From Zestomonas insulae (GTDB taxonomy: Bacteria; Pseudomonadota; Gammaproteobacteria; Pseudomonadales; Pseudomonadaceae): DNA of 64,000 bases. The DNA is taken from assembly GCF_016901015.1 (NCBI RefSeq), contig NZ_JAFEUP010000003.1:620001-684000 (forward strand), read 5' to 3'. Both the position numbers and the translations under genes were made by a program. The notes beneath the pieces are model-generated. The model saw nothing but the letters and a program-made list of their open reading frames with translations, searched no databases and was not told the origin of the DNA. Of this stretch, positions 28,281-38,041 are shown piece by piece (position 1 is the stretch's first letter; each line of letters begins with the position of its first letter).

Positions 28281-29318
28281 TCAGGGGGCCGGGTTCGGCT
28301 GCTCGCGGTGAATCGCCTCGATGCCGGCGCGGACTTCCTCGGACAACTGCAGGGAGTGGCTGCCCAGGTTGCTCTCCAACTGCTCCAGGCTGGTGGCACC
28401 GATGATGTTGCTGGTCACGAAGGGTTGCCCGGTGACATACGCCAGCGCCATCTGCGCCGGCTCCAGGCCGTGCTCGCGCGCCAGCGACACATAGCGCGAG
28501 CAGGCCGCCTGCGCCTGCGGGTTGGTATAGCGGGTGAAGCGGCTGAACAGCGTGATCCGCGCATTGGCCGGTCGCGCGCCATTCTCGTACTTGCCGGACA
28601 GCATGCCGAATGCCATGGGCGAGTAGGCGAGCAGCCCGCATTGCTCGCGCAGGGCGATTTCCGCGAGACCGACTTCGAAGCTGCGGTTGAGCAGGTTGTA
28701 GGGGTTCTGGATCGACACCATCCGTGGCAGGCCCAGCGATTCGGCCAATTGCAGGAACTTCAGCGTACCCCAGGGCGTTTCGTTGGATAGGCCGATGTGG
28801 CGGATCTTGCCGGCGCGCACCTGCTCGGCGAGCACTTCCAGTGTCTGCGCCAGGGGCGTGAAGGCTTCTTCGCGGTGGCGGTAGCCGAGCTGACCAAAGA
28901 AGTTGGTGCTGCGCTCCGGCCAGTGCAGCTGGTAGAGGTCGATCCACTCGGTTTGCAGGCGCTGCAGGCTGGCGTCGAGCGCGGCCACGATGTGCTGGCG
29001 ATTGTGCTTCAGCTGGCCGTCGCGGATATGACTGATGCCGTTGCCGGGGCCGGCCACCTTGCTCGCAAGGATCCAGTCGTTGCGGTTGCCGTGGGCCTTG
29101 AAGTAGTTGCCGATGATCCGCTCGGTACTGCCGTAGGTTTCGGCACGTGGCGGCACCGGGTACATCTCGGCGGTATCGAGGAAGTTGATACCGGCCGCCT
29201 GCGCCCGGTCGATCTGCGCGAAGGCCTCGTCCTGTGTGTTTTGTTCGCCCCAGGTCATGCTGCCCAGGCAGAGTGCGCTAACCTTCAGGTCGCTGCGCCC
29301 GAGTTGACGGAAGTCCAT
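28281..29318 (-). CDS. NADP(H)-dependent aldo/keto reductase (Tas-like)
   Basis: This 345-residue (alpha/beta)8 reductase has the family parts in order: catalytic D in FLDTAEMY, the tyrosine in that motif, lysine in ILASKV, and histidine in QLHWPERS. The sequence MDFRQLGRSDLKVSALCLGSMTWGEQNT resembles the Tas group. The physiological substrate is unknown. The ATG at 29318 follows AAGGAGC, which decides the start over an ATG 18 codons upstream. It converges on the acyl-CoA dehydrogenase. Confidence 0.9.
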   Translation of the reverse strand: MDFRQLGRSDLKVSALCLGSMTWGEQNTQDEAFAQIDRAQAAGINFLDTAEMYPVPPRAETYGSTERIIGNYFKAHGNRNDWILASKVAGPGNGISHIRDGQLKHNRQHIVAALDASLQRLQTEWIDLYQLHWPERSTNFFGQLGYRHREEAFTPLAQTLEVLAEQVRAGKIRHIGLSNETPWGTLKFLQLAESLGLPRMVSIQNPYNLLNRSFEVGLAEIALREQCGLLAYSPMAFGMLSGKYENGARPANARITLFSRFTRYTNPQAQAACSRYVSLAREHGLEPAQMALAYVTGQPFVTSNIIGATSLEQLESNLGSHSLQLSEEVRAGIEAIHREQPNPAP

Positions 29319-29484
29319 GTGCGGCTCCTTTTCAAAAGGGGCCATCAAAGCAGGTTGAAATTTCTCGCGCAATCGGCATAATTCCGCAGCCGTTTTTCGA
29401 CGGGGGATGCCTAGCCTGTCGAACCTGGCCCATACGCGCGTGAAGACCCGAGCCCCGATAGCGCACGTAGAGGCCGCTTTTGGC

Positions 29485-29513
29485 TTGTAAAAGCCAGCAC
29501 CTTTCAGTAAGAT
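29485..29513 (+). promoter_or_regulatory. Predicted promoter of rplM-rpsI
   Basis: TTGTAA (29485-29490), a 17-base spacer and TAAGAT (29508-29513) lie about 42 bases before rplM. Each hexamer matches 4 of 6 positions. Confidence 0.45.
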
Positions 29514-29527
29514 CCGCCGTCTTATTT

Positions 29528-29543
29528 TCAGGGCGGCCCCTGA
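29528..29543 (+). other. Hairpin in the rplM 5' leader
   Basis: The arms TCAGGG and CCCTGA form a perfect 6-bp stem with a CGGC loop, ending 11 bases before the rplM ATG. It could take part in L13 autoregulation, but this is inference. Confidence 0.4.
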
Positions 29544-29554
29544 GGCTATAAAGA

Positions 29555-29983
29555 ATGAAAACTTTTACTGCTAAACCGGAAACCGTTAAGCGCGACTGGT
29601 ACGTCGTCGATGCCGCTGGTCAGACTCTGGGTCGTCTGGCTACCGAGATCGCTTCCCGTCTGCGTGGCAAGCACAAGCCTGAGTACACTCCGCACGTTGA
29701 CACTGGCGACTACATCGTCGTGATCAATGCCGAGCAAGTGCGTGTGACTGGTGCCAAAACCACCGACAAGATGTACTACTCCCACTCCGGCTTCCCGGGC
29801 GGTATCAAGGAGATCAACTTCGAGAAGCTGATCGCCAAGGCGCCTGAGCGTGTGATCGAGACCGCGGTCAAAGGCATGCTGCCGAAGAACCCGCTGGGTC
29901 GCGACATGTACCGCAAGCTGAAGGTGTACAAGGGTGCCGTTCACCCGCACACCGCTCAGCAGCCCCAAGAACTGAAGATTTGA
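29555..29983 (+). CDS. rplM: 50S ribosomal protein L13
   Basis: The 142-residue length and sequence ([20 protein letters not shown] at the start, [19 protein letters not shown] near the end) are those of bacterial L13, an early-assembly 23S rRNA-binding protein. It is followed after 14 bases by rpsI, the universal rplM-rpsI pair. Codon use shifts to a highly expressed style compared with neighbours. Confidence 0.98.
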   Translation: MKTFTAKPETVKRDWYVVDAAGQTLGRLATEIASRLRGKHKPEYTPHVDTGDYIVVINAEQVRVTGAKTTDKMYYSHSGFPGGIKEINFEKLIAKAPERVIETAVKGMLPKNPLGRDMYRKLKVYKGAVHPHTAQQPQELKI

Positions 29984-29997
29984 CGGAATAGTACATT

Positions 29998-30390
29998 ATG
30001 TCGGCGACTCAAAATTACGGCACTGGCCGTCGCAAGACCGCAACCGCTCGCGTCTTCCTGCGTCCGGGCACTGGTAACATCTCGATCAACAACCGCACCC
30101 TGGATACCTTCTTCGGTCGCGAAACCGCTCGCATGGTCGTGCGTCAGCCGCTCGAGCTGACCGAGACTGTTGCCAAGTTCGACATCTACGTCACTGTGAG
30201 TGGCGGCGGTGTGAGCGGCCAGGCTGGCGCGATCCGTCACGGCATCACTCGTGCCCTGATGGACTACGACGAAGGCCTGCGCAGCGCCCTGCGTAAAGCT
30301 GGCTTCGTTACTCGCGATGCTCGCGAAGTTGAACGTAAGAAAGTCGGTCTGCGCAAAGCGCGTAAGCGTCCGCAATACTCGAAACGTTAA
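29998..30390 (+). CDS. rpsI: 30S ribosomal protein S9
   Basis: This 130-residue protein has the family start [19 protein letters not shown] and ends in the basic tail [11 protein letters not shown], whose terminal arginine reaches the P-site tRNA. It is co-transcribed with rplM and followed by a strong terminator. Confidence 0.98.
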   Translation: MSATQNYGTGRRKTATARVFLRPGTGNISINNRTLDTFFGRETARMVVRQPLELTETVAKFDIYVTVSGGGVSGQAGAIRHGITRALMDYDEGLRSALRKAGFVTRDAREVERKKVGLRKARKRPQYSKR

Positions 30391-30410
30391 TTCGCTTCGG
30401 TATTCAAAAA

Positions 30411-30444
30411 AGCCCGATTTCATTTTTGAAATCGGGCTTTTTTT
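30411..30444 (+). terminator. Rho-independent terminator of rplM-rpsI
   Basis: The arms AGCCCGATTT (30411-30420) and AAATCGGGCT (30429-30438) form a perfect 10-bp stem followed by a run of T to 30444. Confidence 0.92.
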
Positions 30445-30495
30445 ATTCGTGTTAGTTTGTGTTGCGACAACTTGCCGCACCCGCGGATGCCGCGC

Positions 30496-30541
30496 CTGAC
30501 AAGGCTTTCACCGTTTTTGTATCCATTAGTTGCCTTGTCAG
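30496..30541 (+). promoter_or_regulatory. Perfect 10-bp inverted repeat in the petA upstream region
   Basis: CTGACAAGGC (30496-30505) and GCCTTGTCAG (30532-30541) are exact inverted copies separated by 26 bases, 103 bases before petA. There is no T-run directly after. AT-rich sequence follows (30550-30600). It may be a paired operator or a leader-RNA stem. Confidence 0.45.
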
Positions 30542-30643
30542 AAATGGGGCTTTTCTTTACCATTTGCCAAATTTTTTTGCGGCTCGATTTTTACTTAGTA
30601 GATGCCTGAATAACAGGCCACAAAGCTGATGGGAGACGACTGA

Positions 30644-31237
30644 ATGAGCAATGACGGCGTGAATGCAGGCCGGCGTCGCTTCCTGGTGGCGGCCACTTCC
30701 GTAGTGGGTGCTGCAGGAGCGGTGGGTGCCGCGGTCCCGTTCGTGGGGTCATGGTTCCCGAGCGCTAAGGCCAAAGCCGCAGGTGCTGCGGTGAAAGTGA
30801 ATATCAGCAAGGTGGAAGCTGGTCAGCAGATGATTGCTGAGTGGCGCGGCCAGCCGGTATTTATCGTGCGCCGTACCGAGGAGATCCTGGGTAACCTCGG
30901 CAAGATCCATGACCGTATGGCAGATCCGGAGTCTCAGGCTTCGGTGCAGCCGGCCTACGTGGACAAGGTGAACCGCTCGATCAAGCCGGAGATTCTGGTG
31001 CTGGTCGGTATCTGCACGCACTTGGGCTGCTCGCCTTCGTTCCGTCCGGAAGTGGCGCCGGCAGATCTGGGTCCGGAGTGGGTCGGTGGCTACTTCTGCC
31101 CGTGCCACGGCTCCCGTTACGACCTCGCGGGTCGCGTCTACAAGGCTCAGCCTGCGCCCTTGAACCTGCAGGTGCCGCCGCACTCGTACGAGTCGGATGA
31201 CGTCATCGTCATTGGCGTGGATCAGGAGAAGGCATAA
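30644..31237 (+). CDS. petA: Ubiquinol-cytochrome c reductase iron-sulfur subunit (Rieske)
   Basis: This 197-residue protein has a twin-arginine-type N-terminus (GRRRFLVAATS), one membrane helix and the Rieske 2Fe-2S ligands CTHLGC (124-129) and CPCHGS (152-157). It takes an electron from ubiquinol at the Qo site and passes it to cytochrome c1. It starts the petABC operon with a GGGAGACGACTG leader sequence before the ATG and shares one base with petB. Confidence 0.97.
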   Translation: MSNDGVNAGRRRFLVAATSVVGAAGAVGAAVPFVGSWFPSAKAKAAGAAVKVNISKVEAGQQMIAEWRGQPVFIVRRTEEILGNLGKIHDRMADPESQASVQPAYVDKVNRSIKPEILVLVGICTHLGCSPSFRPEVAPADLGPEWVGGYFCPCHGSRYDLAGRVYKAQPAPLNLQVPPHSYESDDVIVIGVDQEKA

Positions 31238-32448
31238 TGAGCAAATTCATGGAATGGGTCGATGCGCGTTTCCCCGCGACCAAGATGTGGGAAGACCATC
31301 TCTCCAAGTACTACGCCCCGAAGAACTTCAACTTCTTCTACTTTTTCGGCTCGCTGGCGCTGCTGGTGCTGGTCAACCAGATCCTCACCGGTGTCTGGCT
31401 GACCATGAGCTTCACCCCGTCCGCCGAGGAGGCCTTCGCCTCCGTCGAATACATCATGCGTGATGTCGAGTACGGCTGGATCATCCGCTACCTGCACTCC
31501 ACTGGCGCTTCGGCGTTCTTCATCGTGGTCTACCTGCACATGTTCCGTGGCCTGCTCTACGGTTCGTACCAGAAGCCGCGTGAGCTGGTGTGGATCTTCG
31601 GCATGCTGATCTACCTGTGCCTGATGGCCGAAGCCTTCATGGGCTACCTGCTGCCGTGGGGTCAGATGTCCTACTGGGGTGCCCAGGTGATCATCTCGCT
31701 GTTCGGTGCCATTCCGGTGATCGGCGATGACCTCACCCAGTGGATCCGTGGTGACTACCTGATTTCCGGCATCACCCTCAACCGCTTCTTCGCCCTGCAC
31801 GTCATCGCCCTGCCGATCGTCCTGCTCGGCCTGGTCGTGCTGCACATCCTGGCGCTGCACGAAGTCGGCTCGAACAACCCGGACGGCGTCGACATCAAGA
31901 AGAAGAAGGACGAGAACGGTGTGCCGCTGGATGGCATCGCGTTCCACCCGTACTACACCGTCAAGGACATCGTCGGCGTGGTGGTCTTCCTGTTCGTGTT
32001 CTGCGCCATCGTGTTCTTCTTCCCGGAAATGGGTGGCTATTTCCTCGAGAAGCCGAACTTCGAACAGGCCAACCCGTTCAAGACGCCTGAGCACATTGCC
32101 CCGGTGTGGTACTTCACCCCGTTCTACGCGATCCTTCGCGCGGTTCCGGACAAGCTGCTCGGCGTTATCGCCATGGGCGCCGCTATTGCCGTGCTGTTCG
32201 TCCTGCCGTGGCTGGACCGCAGCCCGGTCAAGTCGATGCGCTACAAAGGCTGGCTGAGCAAGATCTGGCTGCTGGTGTTCTGCGTCTCCTTCGTCATTCT
32301 CGGCGTGCTCGGCGTGCTGGCGCCGACTCCGGAGCGCACCCTGCTGTCGCAGGTCTGCACCGTTCTGTATTTCGCCTACTTCATCCTGATGCCGTTCTAC
32401 ACCAGGATGGAGAAGACCAAACCGGTTCCGGAAAGGGTGACTGGCTGA
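31237..32448 (+). CDS. petB: Cytochrome b of the bc1 complex
   Basis: This 403-residue membrane protein has about eight transmembrane helices. The paired heme-ligand histidines lie in YLHSTGASAFFIVVYLHMF and in RFFALHVIALP...LHILALHEVG. The Qo-site PEW-type motif region is present as TPEHIAPVWYF. It forms the quinone-oxidising core of complex III. It overlaps both petA and petC by one base. Confidence 0.97.
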   Translation: MSKFMEWVDARFPATKMWEDHLSKYYAPKNFNFFYFFGSLALLVLVNQILTGVWLTMSFTPSAEEAFASVEYIMRDVEYGWIIRYLHSTGASAFFIVVYLHMFRGLLYGSYQKPRELVWIFGMLIYLCLMAEAFMGYLLPWGQMSYWGAQVIISLFGAIPVIGDDLTQWIRGDYLISGITLNRFFALHVIALPIVLLGLVVLHILALHEVGSNNPDGVDIKKKKDENGVPLDGIAFHPYYTVKDIVGVVVFLFVFCAIVFFFPEMGGYFLEKPNFEQANPFKTPEHIAPVWYFTPFYAILRAVPDKLLGVIAMGAAIAVLFVLPWLDRSPVKSMRYKGWLSKIWLLVFCVSFVILGVLGVLAPTPERTLLSQVCTVLYFAYFILMPFYTRMEKTKPVPERVTG

Positions 32449-33230
32449 TGAAAAAGCTATTTGCTGCAATGATTTTCACCGTCCTGCCCGCTATCTCCTT
32501 CGCGGCCGGCGGTCATGACGTGCACCTGGATCAGGTCGACATCGACCTGACCGACAAGGCCGCCCTGCAAGATGGCGCGCGGACCTTCGCCAACTACTGC
32601 ATGGGTTGCCACGGTGCCAAGTTCCAGCGCTACGAGCGTGTGGGCAAGGACTTGGGCATTCCGGAAGAGCTGATGATGGAGAACCTGGTGCTCACCGGCG
32701 CCAAGATCGGTGACCACATGCAGTCCGGCATGCAGCCGCAGCAGGCCAAAGTCTGGTTCGGCGCTGCGCCGCCTGACCTGACCCTGGTGGCTCGTGTGCG
32801 TGGCACCGACTGGCTGTACAGCTACCTGCGTGCGTTCTACGAAGATCCGGCACGTCCGTGGGGGGTGAACAACAAGGTGTTCCCCAACGTCGGCATGCCC
32901 AACGTGCTGGTCGGCCTGCAGGGCCGCCAGGTCGTAGGCTGCAAGCAGGTGCAGGTGGTCGAGGACGGCAAGAAGCAGTTCGATCCGCTGACCGGTACGC
33001 CGATCACCCACGAGGCCTGCGACCAACTGACCGTGCTGCCGAAAACCGGCACGCTCAGCGAGGCGGAGTTCGACGAGAAGGTCAAGAACCTGGTGACCTT
33101 CCTCGCTTACTCGTCCAACCCGGTGAAGCTTGAAAGCCAGCGCGTCGGCACCTACGTGCTGCTGTACCTGGCGTTCTTCTTCGTCTTCGCCTACCTGCTC
33201 AAGCGCGAGTACTGGAAGGACGTGCACTAA
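32448..33230 (+). CDS. petC: Cytochrome c1
   Basis: This 260-residue protein has a signal peptide (MKKLFAAMIFTVLPAISFAA), a single c-type heme motif CMGCH (51-55) and a C-terminal transmembrane anchor (YVLLYLAFFFVFAYLL). The axial methionine region follows RVRGTDWLYSYLRAFYEDP and VFPNVGMPNVL. It passes electrons from the Rieske centre to soluble cytochrome c. The ATG at 32448 overlaps the petB stop, and any longer frame would run inside petB. Confidence 0.96.
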   Translation: MKKLFAAMIFTVLPAISFAAGGHDVHLDQVDIDLTDKAALQDGARTFANYCMGCHGAKFQRYERVGKDLGIPEELMMENLVLTGAKIGDHMQSGMQPQQAKVWFGAAPPDLTLVARVRGTDWLYSYLRAFYEDPARPWGVNNKVFPNVGMPNVLVGLQGRQVVGCKQVQVVEDGKKQFDPLTGTPITHEACDQLTVLPKTGTLSEAEFDEKVKNLVTFLAYSSNPVKLESQRVGTYVLLYLAFFFVFAYLLKREYWKDVH

Positions 33231-33251
33231 CCTGCCGCTGTTCCGCTACCG

Positions 33252-33285
33252 ACGCGCGCGCCCAATTGGGCGCGCGCGTGTTTTT
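33252..33285 (+). terminator. Terminator of petABC
   Basis: The long palindrome at 33252-33279 (GCGCGCGCCC with its inverse around AATT) is followed by TGTTTTTG. It separates petC from sspA, where read-through may occur. Confidence 0.7.
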
Positions 33286-33320
33286 GCTTCTGATAACTGC
33301 AATTTGCGAGGAAGATCGCC

Positions 33321-33938
33321 ATGGCCGTGACCAATCGGTTGGCCTGCTACTCAGACCCCGTCGATCACTATTCGCATCGTGTTCGTATTGTCCTCGCCGA
33401 AAAGGGCGTGGGTGCCGAGATCATTTACGTCGCCGCGGGCCAGTGTCCGCCCAAGCTGGTCGAAGTAAATCCCTATGCCAGCTTGCCGACCCTGGTTGAC
33501 CGCGACCTCGCGTTGTACGAGTCGACCGTGGTCATGGAGTACCTCGACGAGCGCTATCCACACCCGCCACTGATGCCGGTGTACCCGGTGGCGCGCGCCA
33601 ACAGCCGGCTGCTGATCCATCGCATCCAGCGCGACTGGTGCCGTCTGGTGGATCTGGTGCTGGACCCACGCAGCAAGGAGCCGGCGCGCGTTCAGGCCCG
33701 CAAGGAGTTGCGCGAAAGTCTGACTGGCGTCTCGCCGCTGTTCGCCGACAAGCCGTTCTTCCTCAGTGAGGAAATGAGCCTGGTGGACTGCTGCCTATTG
33801 CCGATCCTCTGGCGTTTGCCGATGCTTGGCATCGAACTGCCGCGGCAGGCCAAGCCGCTGCTTGATTACATGGATCGCCTGTTTGCCCGCGAGGGTTTCC
33901 AGGCCAGCCTTTCCGCTGCCGAGCGCGATCTGCGCTAA
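33321..33938 (+). CDS. sspA: Stringent starvation protein A
   Basis: This 205-residue glutathione S-transferase-fold protein, with the start [25 protein letters not shown], is SspA. It binds RNA polymerase with sigma-70 and alters promoter use during starvation and acid stress, and it affects virulence genes in several gammaproteobacteria. It lacks enzymatic GST features. A GAGGAAG ribosome binding site precedes the ATG. sspB follows after 17 bases. Confidence 0.95.
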   Translation: MAVTNRLACYSDPVDHYSHRVRIVLAEKGVGAEIIYVAAGQCPPKLVEVNPYASLPTLVDRDLALYESTVVMEYLDERYPHPPLMPVYPVARANSRLLIHRIQRDWCRLVDLVLDPRSKEPARVQARKELRESLTGVSPLFADKPFFLSEEMSLVDCCLLPILWRLPMLGIELPRQAKPLLDYMDRLFAREGFQASLSAAERDLR

Positions 33939-33955
33939 CGCTGAAGGAGAACCGA

Positions 33956-34369
33956 ATGACCTCCAGCCGCCCATACCTGATCCGTGCGCTGTACGAGTGG
34001 ATCGTCGACAACAACTGCACCCCGCACATGCTGGTGAACGCCGAGTATGCCCAGGTGCAGGTGCCCGCCGGTTTCGCCAAGGACGGGCAGATCGTTCTGA
34101 ACGTCTCGCCCAGTGCGGTGCGCCACCTGCACATGGACAACGAGGCGGTCAGCTTCGAAGGGCGTTTCGGCGGCGTCGCGCACCAGTTGTACATCCCTGC
34201 GCCGGCCGTGCTGGCCATCTATGCGCGGGAGAACGGCCAGGGCATGGTGTTCGACTTGGAACCGCCGGTGTTCGACGAGGAAGGTGAGGGCCCGGATGAC
34301 GATGGTGGGCCGTCCGGCGGCGAACCGCCGCGGCCGAGCGGCAGGCCCAGTCTGAAAGTGGTCAAGTAG
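33956..34369 (+). CDS. sspB: ClpXP protease specificity-enhancing factor SspB
   Basis: This 137-residue adaptor binds ssrA-tagged proteins and delivers them to ClpXP. The substrate-binding domain covers about residues 5-105. An acidic, proline-rich flexible linker leads to the short basic C-terminal ClpX-binding peptide (GRPSLKVVK). It forms an operon with sspA and ends at a bidirectional terminator. Confidence 0.95.
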   Translation: MTSSRPYLIRALYEWIVDNNCTPHMLVNAEYAQVQVPAGFAKDGQIVLNVSPSAVRHLHMDNEAVSFEGRFGGVAHQLYIPAPAVLAIYARENGQGMVFDLEPPVFDEEGEGPDDDGGPSGGEPPRPSGRPSLKVVK

Positions 34370-34374
34370 GCACA

Positions 34375-34403
34375 AAAAAGGCGATCCGATGGATCGCCTT
34401 TTT
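34375..34403. terminator. Bidirectional terminator between sspB and dolP
   Basis: The arms GGCGATCC (34380-34387) and GGATCGCC (34391-34398) have an A-run before and a T-run after. Confidence 0.87.
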
Positions 34404-34420
34404 CATTGGGGCGTCACGCG

Positions 34421-35664
<1,244 letters not shown>

Positions 35665-35712
35665 TCAGCGAGATTGCCATTTTCTATCGAAGCGCCGCTA
35701 TTTTGAACAGAT

Positions 35713-36081
35713 TCAGGTGTCGAACGCATTCTTGATCCAGTCCGGGGGCGCGCTCGAAGCGCTTTTCTGGCCCAGGGCTATGACATCGAAGCGGCACGGA
35801 TGTTTGCTCCAGTGGCTTTCCTGCTGCAGAAAATGCTCCGCGGCACAGGCAATGCGCTGGCGCTTGCGTGCGTCGACGCTCTCCAGTGCGCCGCCCCAGG
35901 CGGCGTGCTTGCGATAGCGCACTTCGACGAATACCAGGGTGTCGCCGTCGAGCATCACCAGGTCGAGCTCGCCGCGGCGACACGACCAGTTCTGTGCGAG
36001 CAGCTGCAGGCCCTGATCTTCGAGGTAGGCGCGCGCCTGGCTTTCGGCCAGGCGGCCGCGCTGTTGTGCGCTTTCGGTCAA
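35713..36081 (-). CDS. YraN family putative endonuclease (UPF0102)
   Basis: This 122-residue protein has the UPF0102 plan, AESQARAYLEDQGLQLLAQNWSC at the start, then GELDLVMLDGDTLVFVEVR. The latter carries the D and E-x-R/K residues of the PD-(D/E)XK nuclease fold. A function in DNA processing is inferred from the fold, and no substrate is established. It overlaps lpoA by four bases and lies between lpoA and the SIS-domain gene. Confidence 0.88.
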   Translation of the reverse strand: MTESAQQRGRLAESQARAYLEDQGLQLLAQNWSCRRGELDLVMLDGDTLVFVEVRYRKHAAWGGALESVDARKRQRIACAAEHFLQQESHWSKHPCRFDVIALGQKSASSAPPDWIKNAFDT

Positions 36082-37889
36082 TTGATGCTGTCGGGCAGGC
36101 GTTGGACCTGGCCGTCACGGAACTCCGCCCAGGGCAGCTGGCGCTGCACGCGCTGGTTGGGCGTGAGGCTGAGGTTGCCGGTCAGGCCGTCGACCTCGCT
36201 GTCAGGCAGTGCTTTCAGCTGGCTGAGGCGCGGCGCCAGGCGGTAGGCGTCGACGCCCATCGCATACAGGCGGCCGAGGCTGCCACCGGCCTGAGGCCAC
36301 TGGGCAGTGATCTGCTGTTGCAGCGGTTCGCTGGCACCCAGCAACCACGGCGTTTCGCAGAAGCGGATGCCCTCCAGGTCCTGATTCTGCGCCTGGCTGC
36401 TCGCGCCGCTGTACAGGTGCGAGGTGGCGTAGACCGGCACATCGCCGGCGTACTGGAAGGCCAGGGTCGGCTTGATCTGTTGGGCCTGCTGCGGGGTGGC
36501 GGCGAGGAAAATGAAGTCGATGTCCTGGCGGCGCGCCGGCTGGGCGGCGACCGAGGTGCCCAGGGTGCTCTGCAGGCGCTTGGCGCGGGCCTCGCTCTGG
36601 CGCAGCTGGAACAGGTCGGCGATCTGCTGGGCCAGTTCCACCGGCTGATCGACATGTTCGGCGGCAATCAGCGAGCCACCGGCGGCCTGCCAGCTCTGGC
36701 TGAATGCGGCAAGCACGCGGTCACCCCATTCGCCGCGCGGCACCAGGGCCACGGCACGGCGCATGCCATCGGCCCAGGCGCGCCGGGCCACCTCGCGCGC
36801 TTCGTCCTCGGCGGCGAGGCCGAACTGGAACAGCTGGGGAGGGCCTTCGCGGCCGGCGTCGCTGTAGTTCAGTGCCAGGGTGGTCAACGGCAGTTGCTCG
36901 CGGTCGCTGAGCTGCTTGACCAGTGGCTTCTCCAGTGGGCCGACTACCAGTTGCACGCCGGCGGCCTGCGCCTGGCGGTAGAAGTCGTCCAGCGAGCTCA
37001 GGCGCGAGCTGTCATACAGTTCGATGGCGGGCGGATTCTGGCCGGCCTGCTGCGCTTGGTAGTGGGCGGCCAGAAAACCGTCGCGCAGGGCGCGGGCCAC
37101 TGGAGCTAGCTGGCCTTGTTGCGGCAGCAGCAGGGCGATCTTGCCCAATGGCTGGCTGCTCAGCTCCTTGAGCTGGCGCAGCGGCTGGGGCAGCGAGGCG
37201 GCGGCGGGGTGTTGTGGGTGCTGTTGACGCCAGGCATCGATCGCCGCCTGTTGCTGTTCCACGGTGCCGGCGCCGTTGATCGCGCTGGCCAGGCCCAGCC
37301 AGCCATCCAGATCGCTGCCGCCGGTGGCCTGCAACTGCTCGCGCGGCAGGCTGGAAACCAGCGCCCAGATCGCTTCGTGGTTGGCGGCCGCGGCGTCGCC
37401 GCTCAGTAGCGGGGCGATGAACACGCGGTCGCGGGCGGCGGCGAGCTTCTGCCCATCGGCCTGCAAGGCTTGGGCGCGGACCAATTGGGTACGCACCTGC
37501 TGCTCCACGGGCAGTTCGCCGAGGCGCTGCAGGCTGGGATGGCTGAGGGCTTTCAGCGCGGCCTTCGGATTGTTGCGGGCCAGGGCCAGCTCCGCCGCCA
37601 GGGTGCTGGCGAAGATCTGCTGCGCCGGCTTCAAGCTTTCCACTGGCACCTGCTCGAGAATGCGCGCGGCGCGGCCCTGATCATTCTGGCCCAGCGCCAG
37701 GTCGGCGGCCGACAGGCGCAGCAGCGCGGCTTGTTCCGGCTCGCTGCTGTCTGCCTGCTGGAGCAGCTGGTCGATGCTGGCCTGCGGCGTGCGCGGCAGC
37801 TCGCCCAGGCTGGAGGATGGCGAGCTGCTGCAGGCTGCCAGAATGCCGATGAGGCAGAGGATAGAGAGCTGGCGCAGGCAAGCGATCAT
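36078..37889 (-). CDS. lpoA: Penicillin-binding protein activator LpoA
   Basis: This 603-residue outer-membrane lipoprotein has lipobox LAAC (C20), an N-terminal TPR-like helical domain (about 30-250) and a C-terminal type I periplasmic-binding-protein fold (about 260-590, starting IALLLPQQGQLAPVARALRDGF). LpoA reaches through the periplasm to activate PBP1a. Start at 37889 follows GGGAAGGCCTCC, and an ATG nine codons upstream lies against the predicted transcription start and is less likely. Confidence 0.92.
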   Translation of the reverse strand: MIACLRQLSILCLIGILAACSSSPSSSLGELPRTPQASIDQLLQQADSSEPEQAALLRLSAADLALGQNDQGRAARILEQVPVESLKPAQQIFASTLAAELALARNNPKAALKALSHPSLQRLGELPVEQQVRTQLVRAQALQADGQKLAAARDRVFIAPLLSGDAAAANHEAIWALVSSLPREQLQATGGSDLDGWLGLASAINGAGTVEQQQAAIDAWRQQHPQHPAAASLPQPLRQLKELSSQPLGKIALLLPQQGQLAPVARALRDGFLAAHYQAQQAGQNPPAIELYDSSRLSSLDDFYRQAQAAGVQLVVGPLEKPLVKQLSDREQLPLTTLALNYSDAGREGPPQLFQFGLAAEDEAREVARRAWADGMRRAVALVPRGEWGDRVLAAFSQSWQAAGGSLIAAEHVDQPVELAQQIADLFQLRQSEARAKRLQSTLGTSVAAQPARRQDIDFIFLAATPQQAQQIKPTLAFQYAGDVPVYATSHLYSGASSQAQNQDLEGIRFCETPWLLGASEPLQQQITAQWPQAGGSLGRLYAMGVDAYRLAPRLSQLKALPDSEVDGLTGNLSLTPNQRVQRQLPWAEFRDGQVQRLPDSIN

Positions 37890-37925
37890 GGAGGCCTTCC
37901 CGTTACTGATTTCCAAAGAGGGCGG

Positions 37926-37954
37926 ATTGTACCCAAGCCCCGCCGGGGGTGCGA
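37926..37954 (-). promoter_or_regulatory. Predicted promoter of lpoA block
   Basis: TACAAT on the minus strand (37926-37931) lies about 37-42 bases before the lpoA ATG. The -35 region (37949-37954) is weak. Confidence 0.4.
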
Positions 37955-38004
37955 TCGTGAAGCGTGAATCCGGGCGCAGAACCGTGAAGGGGTGATGAAA
38001 GGGC

Positions 38005-38010
38005 TACAAT
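38005..38010 (+). promoter_or_regulatory. -10 element of the rsmI promoter
   Basis: TACAAT at 38005-38010 would start transcription near 38016, which makes the upstream ATG at 38009 unusable and supports the GTG start of rsmI at 38042. The -35 is poor. Confidence 0.45.
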
Positions 38011-38041
38011 GCGCGCTTCATGCGATCCAGAGGTGTGTGCT

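Noticed and set aside
32106..32447. N-terminal extension of cytochrome c1
   Set aside because: It lies inside petB in another frame; the signal peptide begins at 32448.
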